From Deltaproteobacteria bacterium (GTDB lineage Bacteria; Myxococcota; Polyangia; Polyangiales; B10-G4): 14,676 bases of DNA. Shown one piece after another: positions 1 to 6,027 of the stretch; the first letter of the stretch is position 1, and every line of letters begins with the position of its first letter. Below the pieces are notes generated by a model. That model worked only from the letters and a program-made list of their open reading frames with translations. It made no database searches and was not told the DNA's origin. The stretch spans positions 1 to 14,676 of the forward strand of contig JAFDCW010000108.1 in the NCBI GenBank assembly GCA_019312705.1, in the 5' to 3' direction. Made by a program: the position numbers and the translations under genes.

Positions 1-124
1 CGAGTTCAGCATCACCCAGGACCGCATCAGCGCTGAGGACTACCCGGCTTTCCGCCGATGGGTCGAACGCGCGGACGCGATCCTCGGCCAACGAATCCAT
101 CTCACGGCGGGAGGTGCCCGATGA
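1..124 (+). CDS. C-terminal end of a DUF3857/transglutaminase-type protein (5' truncated)
   Basis: An open frame enters from the left edge (first full codon at base 2) and ends at the TGA at 122-124, giving 40 visible residues. They include the stretch DYPAFRRWVERAD. The last 40 residues of the next gene contain the closely similar DYPAFATFCRSAD. In DUF3857/transglutaminase proteins a YPAF...AD segment commonly ends the C-terminal beta domain, so this fragment is probably the tail of a neighbouring paralogue. Its stop overlaps the next start as ATGA, which suggests translational coupling. Only the tail is visible, so domain content is inferred. Confidence 0.7.
   Translation, partial: EFSITQDRISAEDYPAFRRWVERADAILGQRIHLTAGGAR
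109..114 (+). promoter_or_regulatory. Shine-Dalgarno site deciding the start at 121
   Basis: GGGAGG lies 6 bases before the ATG at 121 and 9 before the second ATG at 124. An in-frame upstream ATG at 58 lacks such a site, would overlap the upstream gene by 67 bases, and would put 21 polar residues before the signal sequence. This supports 121 (or 124) as the true start. Confidence 0.7.
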
Positions 125-3100
125 TGGGTCGACCGAATCATTTCGCGGGCTCGTCCGCCCTGGTGCTCACCCTGGCTCTCTCGATCGCTGCGGCGCCGCT
201 GTCGGCAGCCTGCGGCGGCACGGTCAACACCGGCGCGCGGCTCACCGTCGAGCAGCTTCGAGACCGTGCGGCGGACCGGCCGCGGGACGCCGACGCCCAG
301 CGCGACCTCGCCGTGGGTGAAATGCTCATGCAGGGCGGGGACTACGAGCGCGTGAGCGGGCAGCTCCAGCTCGCCCGTGAACTCGCCCCTGAGGACGAGG
401 GCGTGCTCTACCTCTCGGGGGTCTTCTTCGAACTGGCGGGGCACCCCGGTTCGGCCCTCAACTACTACCTCGACGCTATCGATGCGGCGACGCAGTCGAC
501 TCTCGGCGTCGGTCCCTACGTCGCCGAGGCGGCAGCCGAAGGGGTGGAAGACCTCGAAGGGGTGGCGCCCCGGTGGATGGAGCTGACCCAGGAGCGCTTG
601 TCTCAGGTCGCCGCGAGCCCTGGGGCTATCGGTCCCCCGGCGCGCTACGTCGTCGGGCGGATCTTGATCGAAGGTGCCCAGCGACGGGGTGACGCCGAGG
701 AGGTGGCGCGTCTCGCCGCCGACCACGGGTGTCTCACGGAGATGCGGTCGGCGGGCCCCTTTGGGCCCTGGGACCTGCTGGGTTTCGATGAGGACTTTGC
801 CCCGGAGCGCGTCGACGGGCCCCTCGCCGAGGCCTACGATCTCGGCCCGACCCGGGGCCGGAGGCCAACCCGGGGCCTCGGCGCCCGGGGCTGCGCGGTG
901 CACCTCGGGGGAGGTCCCATCGCGGCGGGGGGCACTACCTACGCCGAAGCGAGCTTCGCGGTCCCCGTCGCCGGGGACTATGTGCTGCGCGTCGAGACCC
1001 CGAATTCTGTCGAGCTCATCATCGATGGCGAGTCCGCGCTGCGCCTCGACCACCGCGTCGACCCCCTGGTGCGCACTACGTTCCATCGTCGTCGTTTCAC
1101 TGCCGGCAACCACCGCGTGCTCGCGAAGGTCACGACGCGTCACCCGAACCCGGTCCTCGCCATTGCGGTCACCGACGGCCGTGGTCGCGCTCCGAGCCCC
1201 GAAGGTCCGGCGGCCATCGAACACGACAACGCCGCACCCGAGTTCGCCATCGGTCGCCCCGTTGGGGGAAGCGCCCTCGCGGCCTACCTCCGGGCGGCCG
1301 TCTCGATGTCACGGGGGGATGTCGTCGGTGCTCGGGAGGCCCTGCGCCACGAGCTCCCGCGGCGCGGCGCATCGCCGGCGATGCTGCAAAAGGCCTCGGT
1401 CATCGCTCTTCTCGACCCGCTGCTGCCCTCGGACGTGGGGCGTGACCGGGCGCGTCGCTATCTGCGCCGGGCCAAGGGCCGAGACGACGGGGCGTGGTTC
1501 CCGATCGTCCAGCTCGCGAAGCTCGACGCCGCCGAGGGACATGTGCTCTCGGCCCTCACCGCCCTCGAAGGCGCTGGGGAGCGCTGGCCCGAGGTCGTCG
1601 GCATCCCCCTCTCCCGCGCGGAGCTCCTGCTTTCACGAGGCTGGGATGCCCAAGCCGCGAGTGAGGTCGCCGCGGCCCGGGAGATAGTCCCCGGCTCCTG
1701 CGCGCCGCTCCGGGCCGCGATGAGCGCCGCAGAGCGCCGCCTACGCCAGGACGAAATCACCAACCTCGCCGATCTGCTGGTCGGCTGCGACGCGCGGCAC
1801 ACCGCCCGGTACACGGTCGCCGTACGCGCCCGCGCATGGGACGACGCCAACGCCGAACTCGACCGCATCGCCCTTCTCGAACCGCCCCAGTCACTCTTCA
1901 CGACCCTCGCGCGGCGCCTCGCCGTCGCCCGGGGACGCAACGACGAGGACGCCATCCAAGCTCTCCTCGGTGAGATGAGCACCCTCAGTCCCCGCAGCAT
2001 CCTGACGCCCATTGCTCAGGCGGACCGCCAACTCGCCGCCGGGGACATCGACACCGCCCGTGCTCTTTTGACGGGCGCCATCCAACTCGAGCCCTCGGCC
2101 CTCGCCGACCTACGCATGCTCTCCCGCGCCATCGGCGGCGAGTTCGCCCTCACCCCCTACCGCCTCGACGGGGCGACGGTGATCCGCGAGTTCGAAGGCA
2201 GCTCGCGCAGCTACGACGAGCCCGAAGTCCTCGTCCTCGACTACACCGTGGTCCGGGTATTCGAGGACGGCTCCAGCCTGGAGCTGACTCACAACATCTG
2301 GAAGGTACAGGCCGACGAAGCCCTCGATTCCCGGGGAGAGTTCATCCCGCCGCCGGGCACTCAGGTCCTGACGCTGCACACCATCAAGGCCGACGGCCGT
2401 CGTATCGAGGCCGACGTCATCGAAGGCAAAGAGGGCATCTCCCTTCCCCAGCTCGAGCCCGGTGACTACGTCGAATACGAGTACGTCGGCGTCGGTGAGC
2501 CGGCCCGGGCGTTCCCCGGGGGCTACCTCGGCAACCGTTTCTACTTCCGCGGTTTCGAGAAGGCCTACGACCTCAGCCAGCTGACGGTGGTGCTCCCGGT
2601 CTCGATGGAACCGAACATCGATCCCCGGGGTCCCGCCCCGGAGACCGAGACCAGCGTCGACGGCGACCTCCGGGTGCTGCGCTGGACAGTGCACGAGAGC
2701 CGGCCTCTGCCCGTCGAGCCCGGGGCCATCGCCGCGAGCGAGTATCTGCCGTCGATCAACATCGGGTCCGGCGCCACGTGGGAGCTCTTCATCGAGAGCC
2801 TGCGCGACGCCCTCGTCGACCAGGATGTCTCCGACCCCGGAGCGCGGCGCCTCGTCACCAGGGTCCTCGGCGGAGGTCGCCGCTCGCGGGCCCGGGTACG
2901 CGCGGCCCGGCTCTATCGCTGGGTCGTCGACAACGTCGAAGATACGAACGAGGTCTTCGGCCAGGCACCCGCGATGCTGGTCCAGCGCACGGGAAATCGC
3001 GCGCGCATCCTCCACTACCTCTATGGCCTCGCGGGGGTGCGCTCGAAGCTCATCCTGGCCCGCACCCTCGGTGCCGACGCCACCGAGACCGACCTCCCGG

Positions 3101-3918
3101 ACCCCCAGACCTATCAGCATCTGCTCCTGATGGTCGGGGACGGAGAGCGGGCGACTTTCGTATCGACCTCAGAGCGGGGGGCGCCCTTCGGATACGTGCC
3201 GCCGATGCTCCGCGGCCAGCCCGGACTGGTTCTCGGGGAGGGCGGCGGCCAGGTGCAGGTGCCAGCTGGTGCTGCCGGGGCCGACGGGCGTTCCATCGAC
3301 GTCGACCTGAACGTCGCCGCCGACGGAAGCGCGACGGCGACCGTCGTCGAGACCTTCCGGGGAGCCCCGGCCATCGCCTGGCGCGGTGATCTCGAGGGCA
3401 TCCCCGCGGCGATGCTCGAGCAGCGCTTCGAAGAGGGCTACGTCGCTCGCCTGGTAGCCGGTGCTCGCCTCACCGGGCTACGGGTGATCGGCCGCGAGGC
3501 CCTCGAACGACCTCTGGTCTTCGAGTACTCCTTCGAGGTGAGGGAGTTGGGCCAGCGCCAGGGGGGACGTCAGCGAATCCCCATGCTCTTCCCGACCCAA
3601 CTCGGTGCCACCTTCGCCCAGGTCGGTGAGCGCACGACGACGCAGCTCGTCGGAACCGGCACCGACACGCACGTTCAGATGCGAATCCATCGCACCGGCG
3701 GAGCCGCCCTTCCGGCGGCGCCGAGCGCCGTGACGTTGAGCGGCCCCGGGGGTAGCACCTTCACCGCCACAGCCCGCCGAGCCGACGGCGCCCTCGTCCT
3801 CGAGCGCGAGGTCCACGTGCCCCTCATGCGCGTCGCCGCCACCGACTACCCCGCCTTCGCCACCTTCTGCCGCTCGGCCGACGAAGCCGAAGCCCGGGAA
3901 TTGGTACTCGGCAACTAA
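121..3918 (+). CDS. Large exported TPR / DUF3857 / transglutaminase-like protein
   Basis: 1265 residues from the ATG at 121. The N-terminus has a signal sequence with a hydrophobic core (about residues 8-30) ending LSAACGG. The Cys could be lipidated, but Ser at -3 makes a poor lipobox. Then come TPR-like helices (about 40-130), a beta-rich segment that resembles a PA14 or carbohydrate-binding fold (about 261-350), more TPR-like helices (about 380-670), a DUF3857 domain (about 690-890), a transglutaminase-like domain (about 907-1030) and a C-terminal beta domain ending in the DYPAF motif. In the transglutaminase core, the position expected to hold the catalytic Cys after 'Gly-Asn' is Arg960. 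The His is kept (His1000). The Asp of the usual 'DPT' motif appears as Ser1015, just before the retained APFGYVPP. The domain is therefore probably non-catalytic. Function is unknown; a periplasmic or cell-surface binding role is inferred. It overlaps the upstream gene by 4 bases. Confidence 0.85.
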   Translation: MMGRPNHFAGSSALVLTLALSIAAAPLSAACGGTVNTGARLTVEQLRDRAADRPRDADAQRDLAVGEMLMQGGDYERVSGQLQLARELAPEDEGVLYLSGVFFELAGHPGSALNYYLDAIDAATQSTLGVGPYVAEAAAEGVEDLEGVAPRWMELTQERLSQVAASPGAIGPPARYVVGRILIEGAQRRGDAEEVARLAADHGCLTEMRSAGPFGPWDLLGFDEDFAPERVDGPLAEAYDLGPTRGRRPTRGLGARGCAVHLGGGPIAAGGTTYAEASFAVPVAGDYVLRVETPNSVELIIDGESALRLDHRVDPLVRTTFHRRRFTAGNHRVLAKVTTRHPNPVLAIAVTDGRGRAPSPEGPAAIEHDNAAPEFAIGRPVGGSALAAYLRAAVSMSRGDVVGAREALRHELPRRGASPAMLQKASVIALLDPLLPSDVGRDRARRYLRRAKGRDDGAWFPIVQLAKLDAAEGHVLSALTALEGAGERWPEVVGIPLSRAELLLSRGWDAQAASEVAAAREIVPGSCAPLRAAMSAAERRLRQDEITNLADLLVGCDARHTARYTVAVRARAWDDANAELDRIALLEPPQSLFTTLARRLAVARGRNDEDAIQALLGEMSTLSPRSILTPIAQADRQLAAGDIDTARALLTGAIQLEPSALADLRMLSRAIGGEFALTPYRLDGATVIREFEGSSRSYDEPEVLVLDYTVVRVFEDGSSLELTHNIWKVQADEALDSRGEFIPPPGTQVLTLHTIKADGRRIEADVIEGKEGISLPQLEPGDYVEYEYVGVGEPARAFPGGYLGNRFYFRGFEKAYDLSQLTVVLPVSMEPNIDPRGPAPETETSVDGDLRVLRWTVHESRPLPVEPGAIAASEYLPSINIGSGATWELFIESLRDALVDQDVSDPGARRLVTRVLGGGRRSRARVRAARLYRWVVDNVEDTNEVFGQAPAMLVQRTGNRARILHYLYGLAGVRSKLILARTLGADATETDLPDPQTYQHLLLMVGDGERATFVSTSERGAPFGYVPPMLRGQPGLVLGEGGGQVQVPAGAAGADGRSIDVDLNVAADGSATATVVETFRGAPAIAWRGDLEGIPAAMLEQRFEEGYVARLVAGARLTGLRVIGREALERPLVFEYSFEVRELGQRQGGRQRIPMLFPTQLGATFAQVGERTTTQLVGTGTDTHVQMRIHRTGGAALPAAPSAVTLSGPGGSTFTATARRADGALVLEREVHVPLMRVAATDYPAFATFCRSADEAEARELVLGN

Positions 3919-3936
3919 ACCTGTGCGGTTGAGCGC

Positions 3937-4081
3937 GATGACGGCGTGGGCGGGGGTGCCTCCAGCTCCAGGGGCTTTGTTGCGCGGCGACCGGAGTTGG
4001 CGTTGTGACGGGCGGGGATGATGCAGCGGTTACCGGAGGGTGCTCGGTTGCCGGACGCTTTTACTTCCGCTGGAGGCACCC
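3937..4081 (+). repeat. Outer inverted-repeat arm A (left)
   Basis: 145 bases that pair with arm A' (4937-5081, opposite orientation) with about 15 mismatches and no gaps by eye. Bases 3952-3987 are identical in both arms. The copy begins its inner part with GGGTGCCTCCAGC (3954-3966) and ends with the reverse complement of that 13-mer (4069-4081), so the unit has its own terminal inverted repeats. Beyond these 13 bases the inner left end has diverged compared with the right copy. Confidence 0.9.
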
Positions 4082-4100
4082 GAGGACGTGTTTGCTGTGG

Positions 4101-4260
4101 GTATTAGACGGGGATGATCCCGCCCCCGGCAGGGCGCGTCTGCTCCGCTCCTAGCGTTCGGTGTTCCCAGAGGATGGTCGCGGGGACGGCTACGGTGGTT
4201 GCTGGGCATGTCGGGCGCGAGGGCGCACGGGCCTCCGCAGCCGCCCAACCACCGGGACCT
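4101..4260 (+). repeat. Inner inverted-repeat arm B (left)
   Basis: 160 bases imperfectly repeated in reverse complement at 4701-4860. The first 60 bases match best (a shared GGGATGATCCC palindrome and a shared TCTGCTCCGCTCCTA), as do about 30 bases near the far end (shared CGCACGGGCCTCCGCAGCC). The middle has diverged. ORFs that cross these arms encode matching peptides only because the DNA repeats. Confidence 0.8.
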
Positions 4261-4389
4261 CGAGTAGATAGCTGGGCCAGCCGCCTTTCCATTCGCGAGA
4301 CGGGCTCACTGGGAAGGCACCTCGAGAGCACGACTGACTCACTGTGAAACGAATTGTCGGCAGCAAGGGGACGCTCTTCGTCTTTTTCG

Positions 4390-4563
4390 TCATTCCGCCT
4401 CGGACGCGCAACCCACGGCGTCTGCGACCGATGGGACAGCCATACCCCGACCCAATCGCATCTGGGTACCCATCGTGCGTGCCCATACGATCTTGCTCCC
4501 GTCAGCCGCCGCGCGTCGCTTCTTGCGCCTCGGTTTCTTCTCTGTTCGGTTGTCGTTCGGCAT
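4390..4563 (-). CDS. Small basic protein candidate, 57 aa
   Basis: A 57-codon ORF read on the minus strand from the ATG at 4563-4561 to the TGA at 4392-4390, inside the core of the palindromic island. It is preceded by GAGGAGAG with 6 bases between GGAG and the ATG, one of the best ribosome binding sites in the window. The predicted protein starts MPNDNRTEKKPRRKKRRAAA, so residues 9-17 form a dense Lys/Arg cluster of the kind seen in nucleic-acid-binding tails. The rest (about IVWARTMG to ADAVGCASEAE) has no motif I recognise. No signal peptide or membrane segment is evident. It would be the only clearly translatable gene within the repeat island and could be its cargo. The alternative is chance, since short ORFs are common in GC-rich DNA; an overlapping ORF in another frame (4502-4663) competes with it. 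Confidence 0.4.
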   Translation of the reverse strand: MPNDNRTEKKPRRKKRRAAADGSKIVWARTMGTQMRLGRGMAVPSVADAVGCASEAE

Positions 4564-4663
4564 GGGTCTCTCCTCGGTTTAGGGCGGAGAGCCGACCCCG
4601 TATCTTCGTACGAGCGATCAGAGCCCTCCGCACCTCAGCCAACAGTGGGCTCTTCACGCCCAT
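4502..4663 (-). CDS. Small ORF candidate, 53 aa, overlapping the 57-aa ORF
   Basis: A minus-strand ORF starting at the ATG at 4663-4661 and ending at 4502, in a different frame from the 57-aa ORF, which it overlaps by 62 bases. The sequence starts MGVKSPLLAEVRRALIARTK and looks like an amphipathic, basic helix followed by a polar, Glu-rich tail. The ribosome binding site is weak (a GGGG touching the ATG). If real, its translation could couple to the downstream 57-aa ORF. No family is recognised. The frame stays open upstream to 4789 within repeat arm B', but that extension is repeat DNA. Confidence 0.2.
   Translation of the reverse strand: MGVKSPLLAEVRRALIARTKIRGRLSALNRGETHAERQPNREETEAQEATRGG
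4570..4575 (-). promoter_or_regulatory. Strong ribosome binding site for the 57-aa ORF
   Basis: Read on the minus strand this is GAGGAG, followed by 6 bases and the ATG at 4563. The match and spacing are better than those of most large genes here, and this is the main argument that the small ORF is translated. Confidence 0.45.
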
Positions 4664-4700
4664 CCCCAAATCAAAGGCGGAGCACACGGTGCGAGTGGGA

Positions 4701-4860
4701 GATTCCGGCGGTGGGGCGGCTGCGGAGGCCCGTGCGTAAGCACGCACACCATGCGGTGCGGAATGATCCCACCGTGATCGCGACACCACTCGGGCAACTG
4801 CGAAAGTTAGGAGCGGAGCAGACGCCCCCTGCCGGGACCGGGATCATCCCTACCTAACAC
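4701..4860 (-). repeat. Inner inverted-repeat arm B' (right)
   Basis: The reverse-complement partner of arm B (4101-4260), equal in length by eye (160 bases), with strong matches at both ends and a diverged centre. It carries the GGGATCATCCC palindrome at 4841-4851 and a related AATGATCCC at 4763-4771. Confidence 0.8.
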
Positions 4861-4925
4861 CCCCACCAACAAGGTCCCCCGGAGACCACCATCTCAAGAA
4901 CAGTTGGCTCTACTCAGGCAAAGCA

Positions 4926-5075
4926 GGCGTGCTTGGGGGTGCCTCCAGCGGAAGTAAAAGCGTCGGGCCCCCGAGCACCCTGCGGCAACCGCTGCATCAT
5001 CCCCGCCCCCCACAGCGCCAACTCCGCCTACCGCGCAACAAAGCCCCTGGAGCTGGAGGCACCCCCAAGCACGCC
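4926..5075. mobile_element. MITE-like 150-bp unit with perfect 24-bp terminal inverted repeats
   Basis: Bases 4926-4949 are the exact reverse complement of 5052-5075 (24 of 24, core GGGGGTGCCTCCAGC). The 102 bases between are unrelated to the ends and contain no credible gene. Length and terminal symmetry fit a miniature inverted-repeat element or a palindromic interspersed repeat. The flanks (AAAGCA on the left, GTCATC on the right) show no obvious target-site duplication. The left-hand relative of this unit is at about 3943-4092, with ends decayed to 13 matching bases. Confidence 0.5.
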
Positions 5076-5081
5076 GTCATC
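4937..5081 (-). repeat. Outer inverted-repeat arm A' (right)
   Basis: The reverse complement of arm A with about 15 mismatches in 145 bases and no gaps. This copy retains longer perfect ends than arm A, which suggests it is the less decayed copy. About 75 bases separate it from arm B', whereas only about 19 separate A and B on the left, so an insertion or deletion broke the symmetry. Confidence 0.9.
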
Positions 5082-5137
5082 CCGGCGAACAGCCCACCGC
5101 TCGCGCTCTACATCGCGCGGCGCCAGAAAGCGCGCGC

Positions 5138-5988
5138 CTATCGGTACGTAAAGCGCAGCTCGTAATCGCAGATCTGGAAGATGTCGCCTTCTTCGATCTG
5201 TTTGTTGTCGATGCGCTGCCCCGCGAACTCGACGCCGTTCGTCGAGCCGAGGTCTTTCATGTAGAAGCGTCCGTTCTCGAAGACCACGGCCGCGTGGCGA
5301 CGGGAGATGTTGCCGTCTTTGATCGGGAGGTCCGCGGTCTTGCTTCCGCGGCCGACGATGAACTCGGTCTTCGCCACCGGGATCTTCTGGCCATTGAAGA
5401 CCACGAAGAGGCTCGGCATGGCCGCCTGGGCGGCTCCTCCTCCGGGAAGCGGAGGGGGCGCTGCCTGGTTGTAGGCCGGCGGTCGATTGGTCGCCGGCGG
5501 CGGATAGCTCGACCGGCCGCGCGGGACCGGTGGCGCCGGGTAGCCGGCTTGCTGTTGCGGCGGTTGGGCGTAGCCCTGCTGCTGCGGGGGCAACGGCGGC
5601 CAGCTTGTTGCTGTCCGTAGTTTCCCTGCTGCGGAGGTTGCTGCTGTCCGTAGCCAGCTGGCTGCGCTGGCGGGTATCCACCGCCGGGCTGGGAGTAGTT
5701 TCGCTGCGGGGGAGGCGGCGGCGCCGCCGAAGGAATCGGAGGTCGGTTGCTCTCGCTCCGTAGACTTGGGATCTGCCCGGGCGCCGGCGGCTGCCCCTGG
5801 TTGCGCATTCCGGGGACCGAGGGAGACCGGCTGCCATAGTTCCGAGACCGCGCGTACTGCCGCATCGCTTCGTTGATCAGATAGTCCGTTGAGCATTCGA
5901 GCTCTTGGCTCATCTGCTCGAAGATTTCCCAGAGATAGTCGCGGCACTGGAAATGCCGGAGCGTCTTCTTGTTCTGATCGTGGGTCAT
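5138..5988 (-). CDS. FHA-domain protein with N-terminal helical (RHH-like) domain, interrupted by an apparent frameshift
   Basis: The reading frame from the ATG at 5988 encodes a helical N-terminal domain (CRDYLWEIFEQMSQELE... about residues 15-47). It resembles ribbon-helix-helix-like domains found in front of FHA domains in myxobacteria; that assignment is inference. It is followed by a Pro/Gln/Gly/Tyr-rich linker up to GYGQQQ and GNYGQQQAG (residue about 130). The frame then becomes Arg-rich nonsense, while a frame displaced by one missing base continues the same low-complexity style (PPLPPQQQGYAQPPQQQ) into a complete FHA domain ending at the TAG at 5138. FHA hallmarks are present: GRGS, SRRHA and LGSTNG, which bind phosphothreonine peptides in known FHA proteins. 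Joined, the product is about 284 residues. The frame change lies at about 5585-5604, near a five-G run. It may be a sequencing error or a real mutation. It sits 39 bases after the HEAT gene, so a shared transcript is likely. No clear Shine-Dalgarno site precedes it. Confidence 0.75.
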
Positions 5989-6027
5989 CGGGCTTGAAGG
6001 AACTCGGTCGCGGAGGTTCTGCTGATT

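Larger units (their letters stand above)
3937..5081. mobile_element. Nested palindromic island (A-B-core-B'-A'), candidate non-autonomous element
   Basis: The left 145 bases (3937-4081) reappear as the reverse complement of the right 145 bases (4937-5081) without gaps. Inside them, 4101-4260 partly matches the reverse complement of 4701-4860. The island is thus symmetrical around a 440-bp core. No transposase gene lies within it and no clear target-site duplication was seen at the ends. A non-autonomous transposable element, a genome-wide intergenic repeat family, or an inversion between two repeats could each explain it. Small ORFs in the core may be cargo. Confidence 0.5.
3919..5137. other. 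Convergent intergenic region occupied by a nested inverted-repeat island
   Basis: This 1.2-kb gap lies between two genes that converge (plus-strand stop at 3918, minus-strand stop at 5138). Nearly all of it is repeat structure: outer arms A and A', inner arms B and B', a 440-bp core (4261-4700) with small candidate ORFs, and about 65-75 unpaired bases on the right between B' and A'. Next to the FHA stop, 5116-5137 is GCGC-rich and could form a short hairpin, but there is no T-run on either strand. No classical intrinsic terminator was seen, though the long palindrome could stop transcription from both sides. Confidence 0.75.

Noticed and set aside
58..120. Upstream in-frame ATG at 58 as the start of the large gene
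   Set aside because: It would overlap the upstream gene by 67 bases, lacks a ribosome binding site, and places 21 polar residues before the signal sequence.
121..240. Firm lipoprotein call for the 1265-residue protein
   Set aside because: The candidate LSAAC has Ser at -3 instead of Leu, Val or Ile, so ordinary signal peptidase cleavage is as likely.
2110..3120. 336-codon minus-strand ORF opposite the DUF3857 domain
   Set aside because: It lies wholly antisense to a well-supported gene, has no recognisable domain or ribosome binding site, and is expected by chance in DNA this rich in GC.
3919..3936. Classical intrinsic terminator after the large gene
   Set aside because: No GC hairpin followed by a T-run is present on either side of the convergent gap.
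4354..4857. 167-codon plus-strand ORF across the island core
   Set aside because: Much of it is repeat arm B', composition is Arg/Ser/Pro-rich without pattern, and the start has no good ribosome binding site.
3937..5081. CRISPR array
   Set aside because: The repeats are two inverted pairs of 145-160 bp, not short direct repeats with regular spacers, and no cas gene is present.
4929..5165. Overlapping plus-strand ORFs of 72 and 78 codons over arm A' and the FHA stop
   Set aside because: They consist of repeat DNA and run antisense into the FHA gene. Similar peptides in arm A reflect the DNA repeat.
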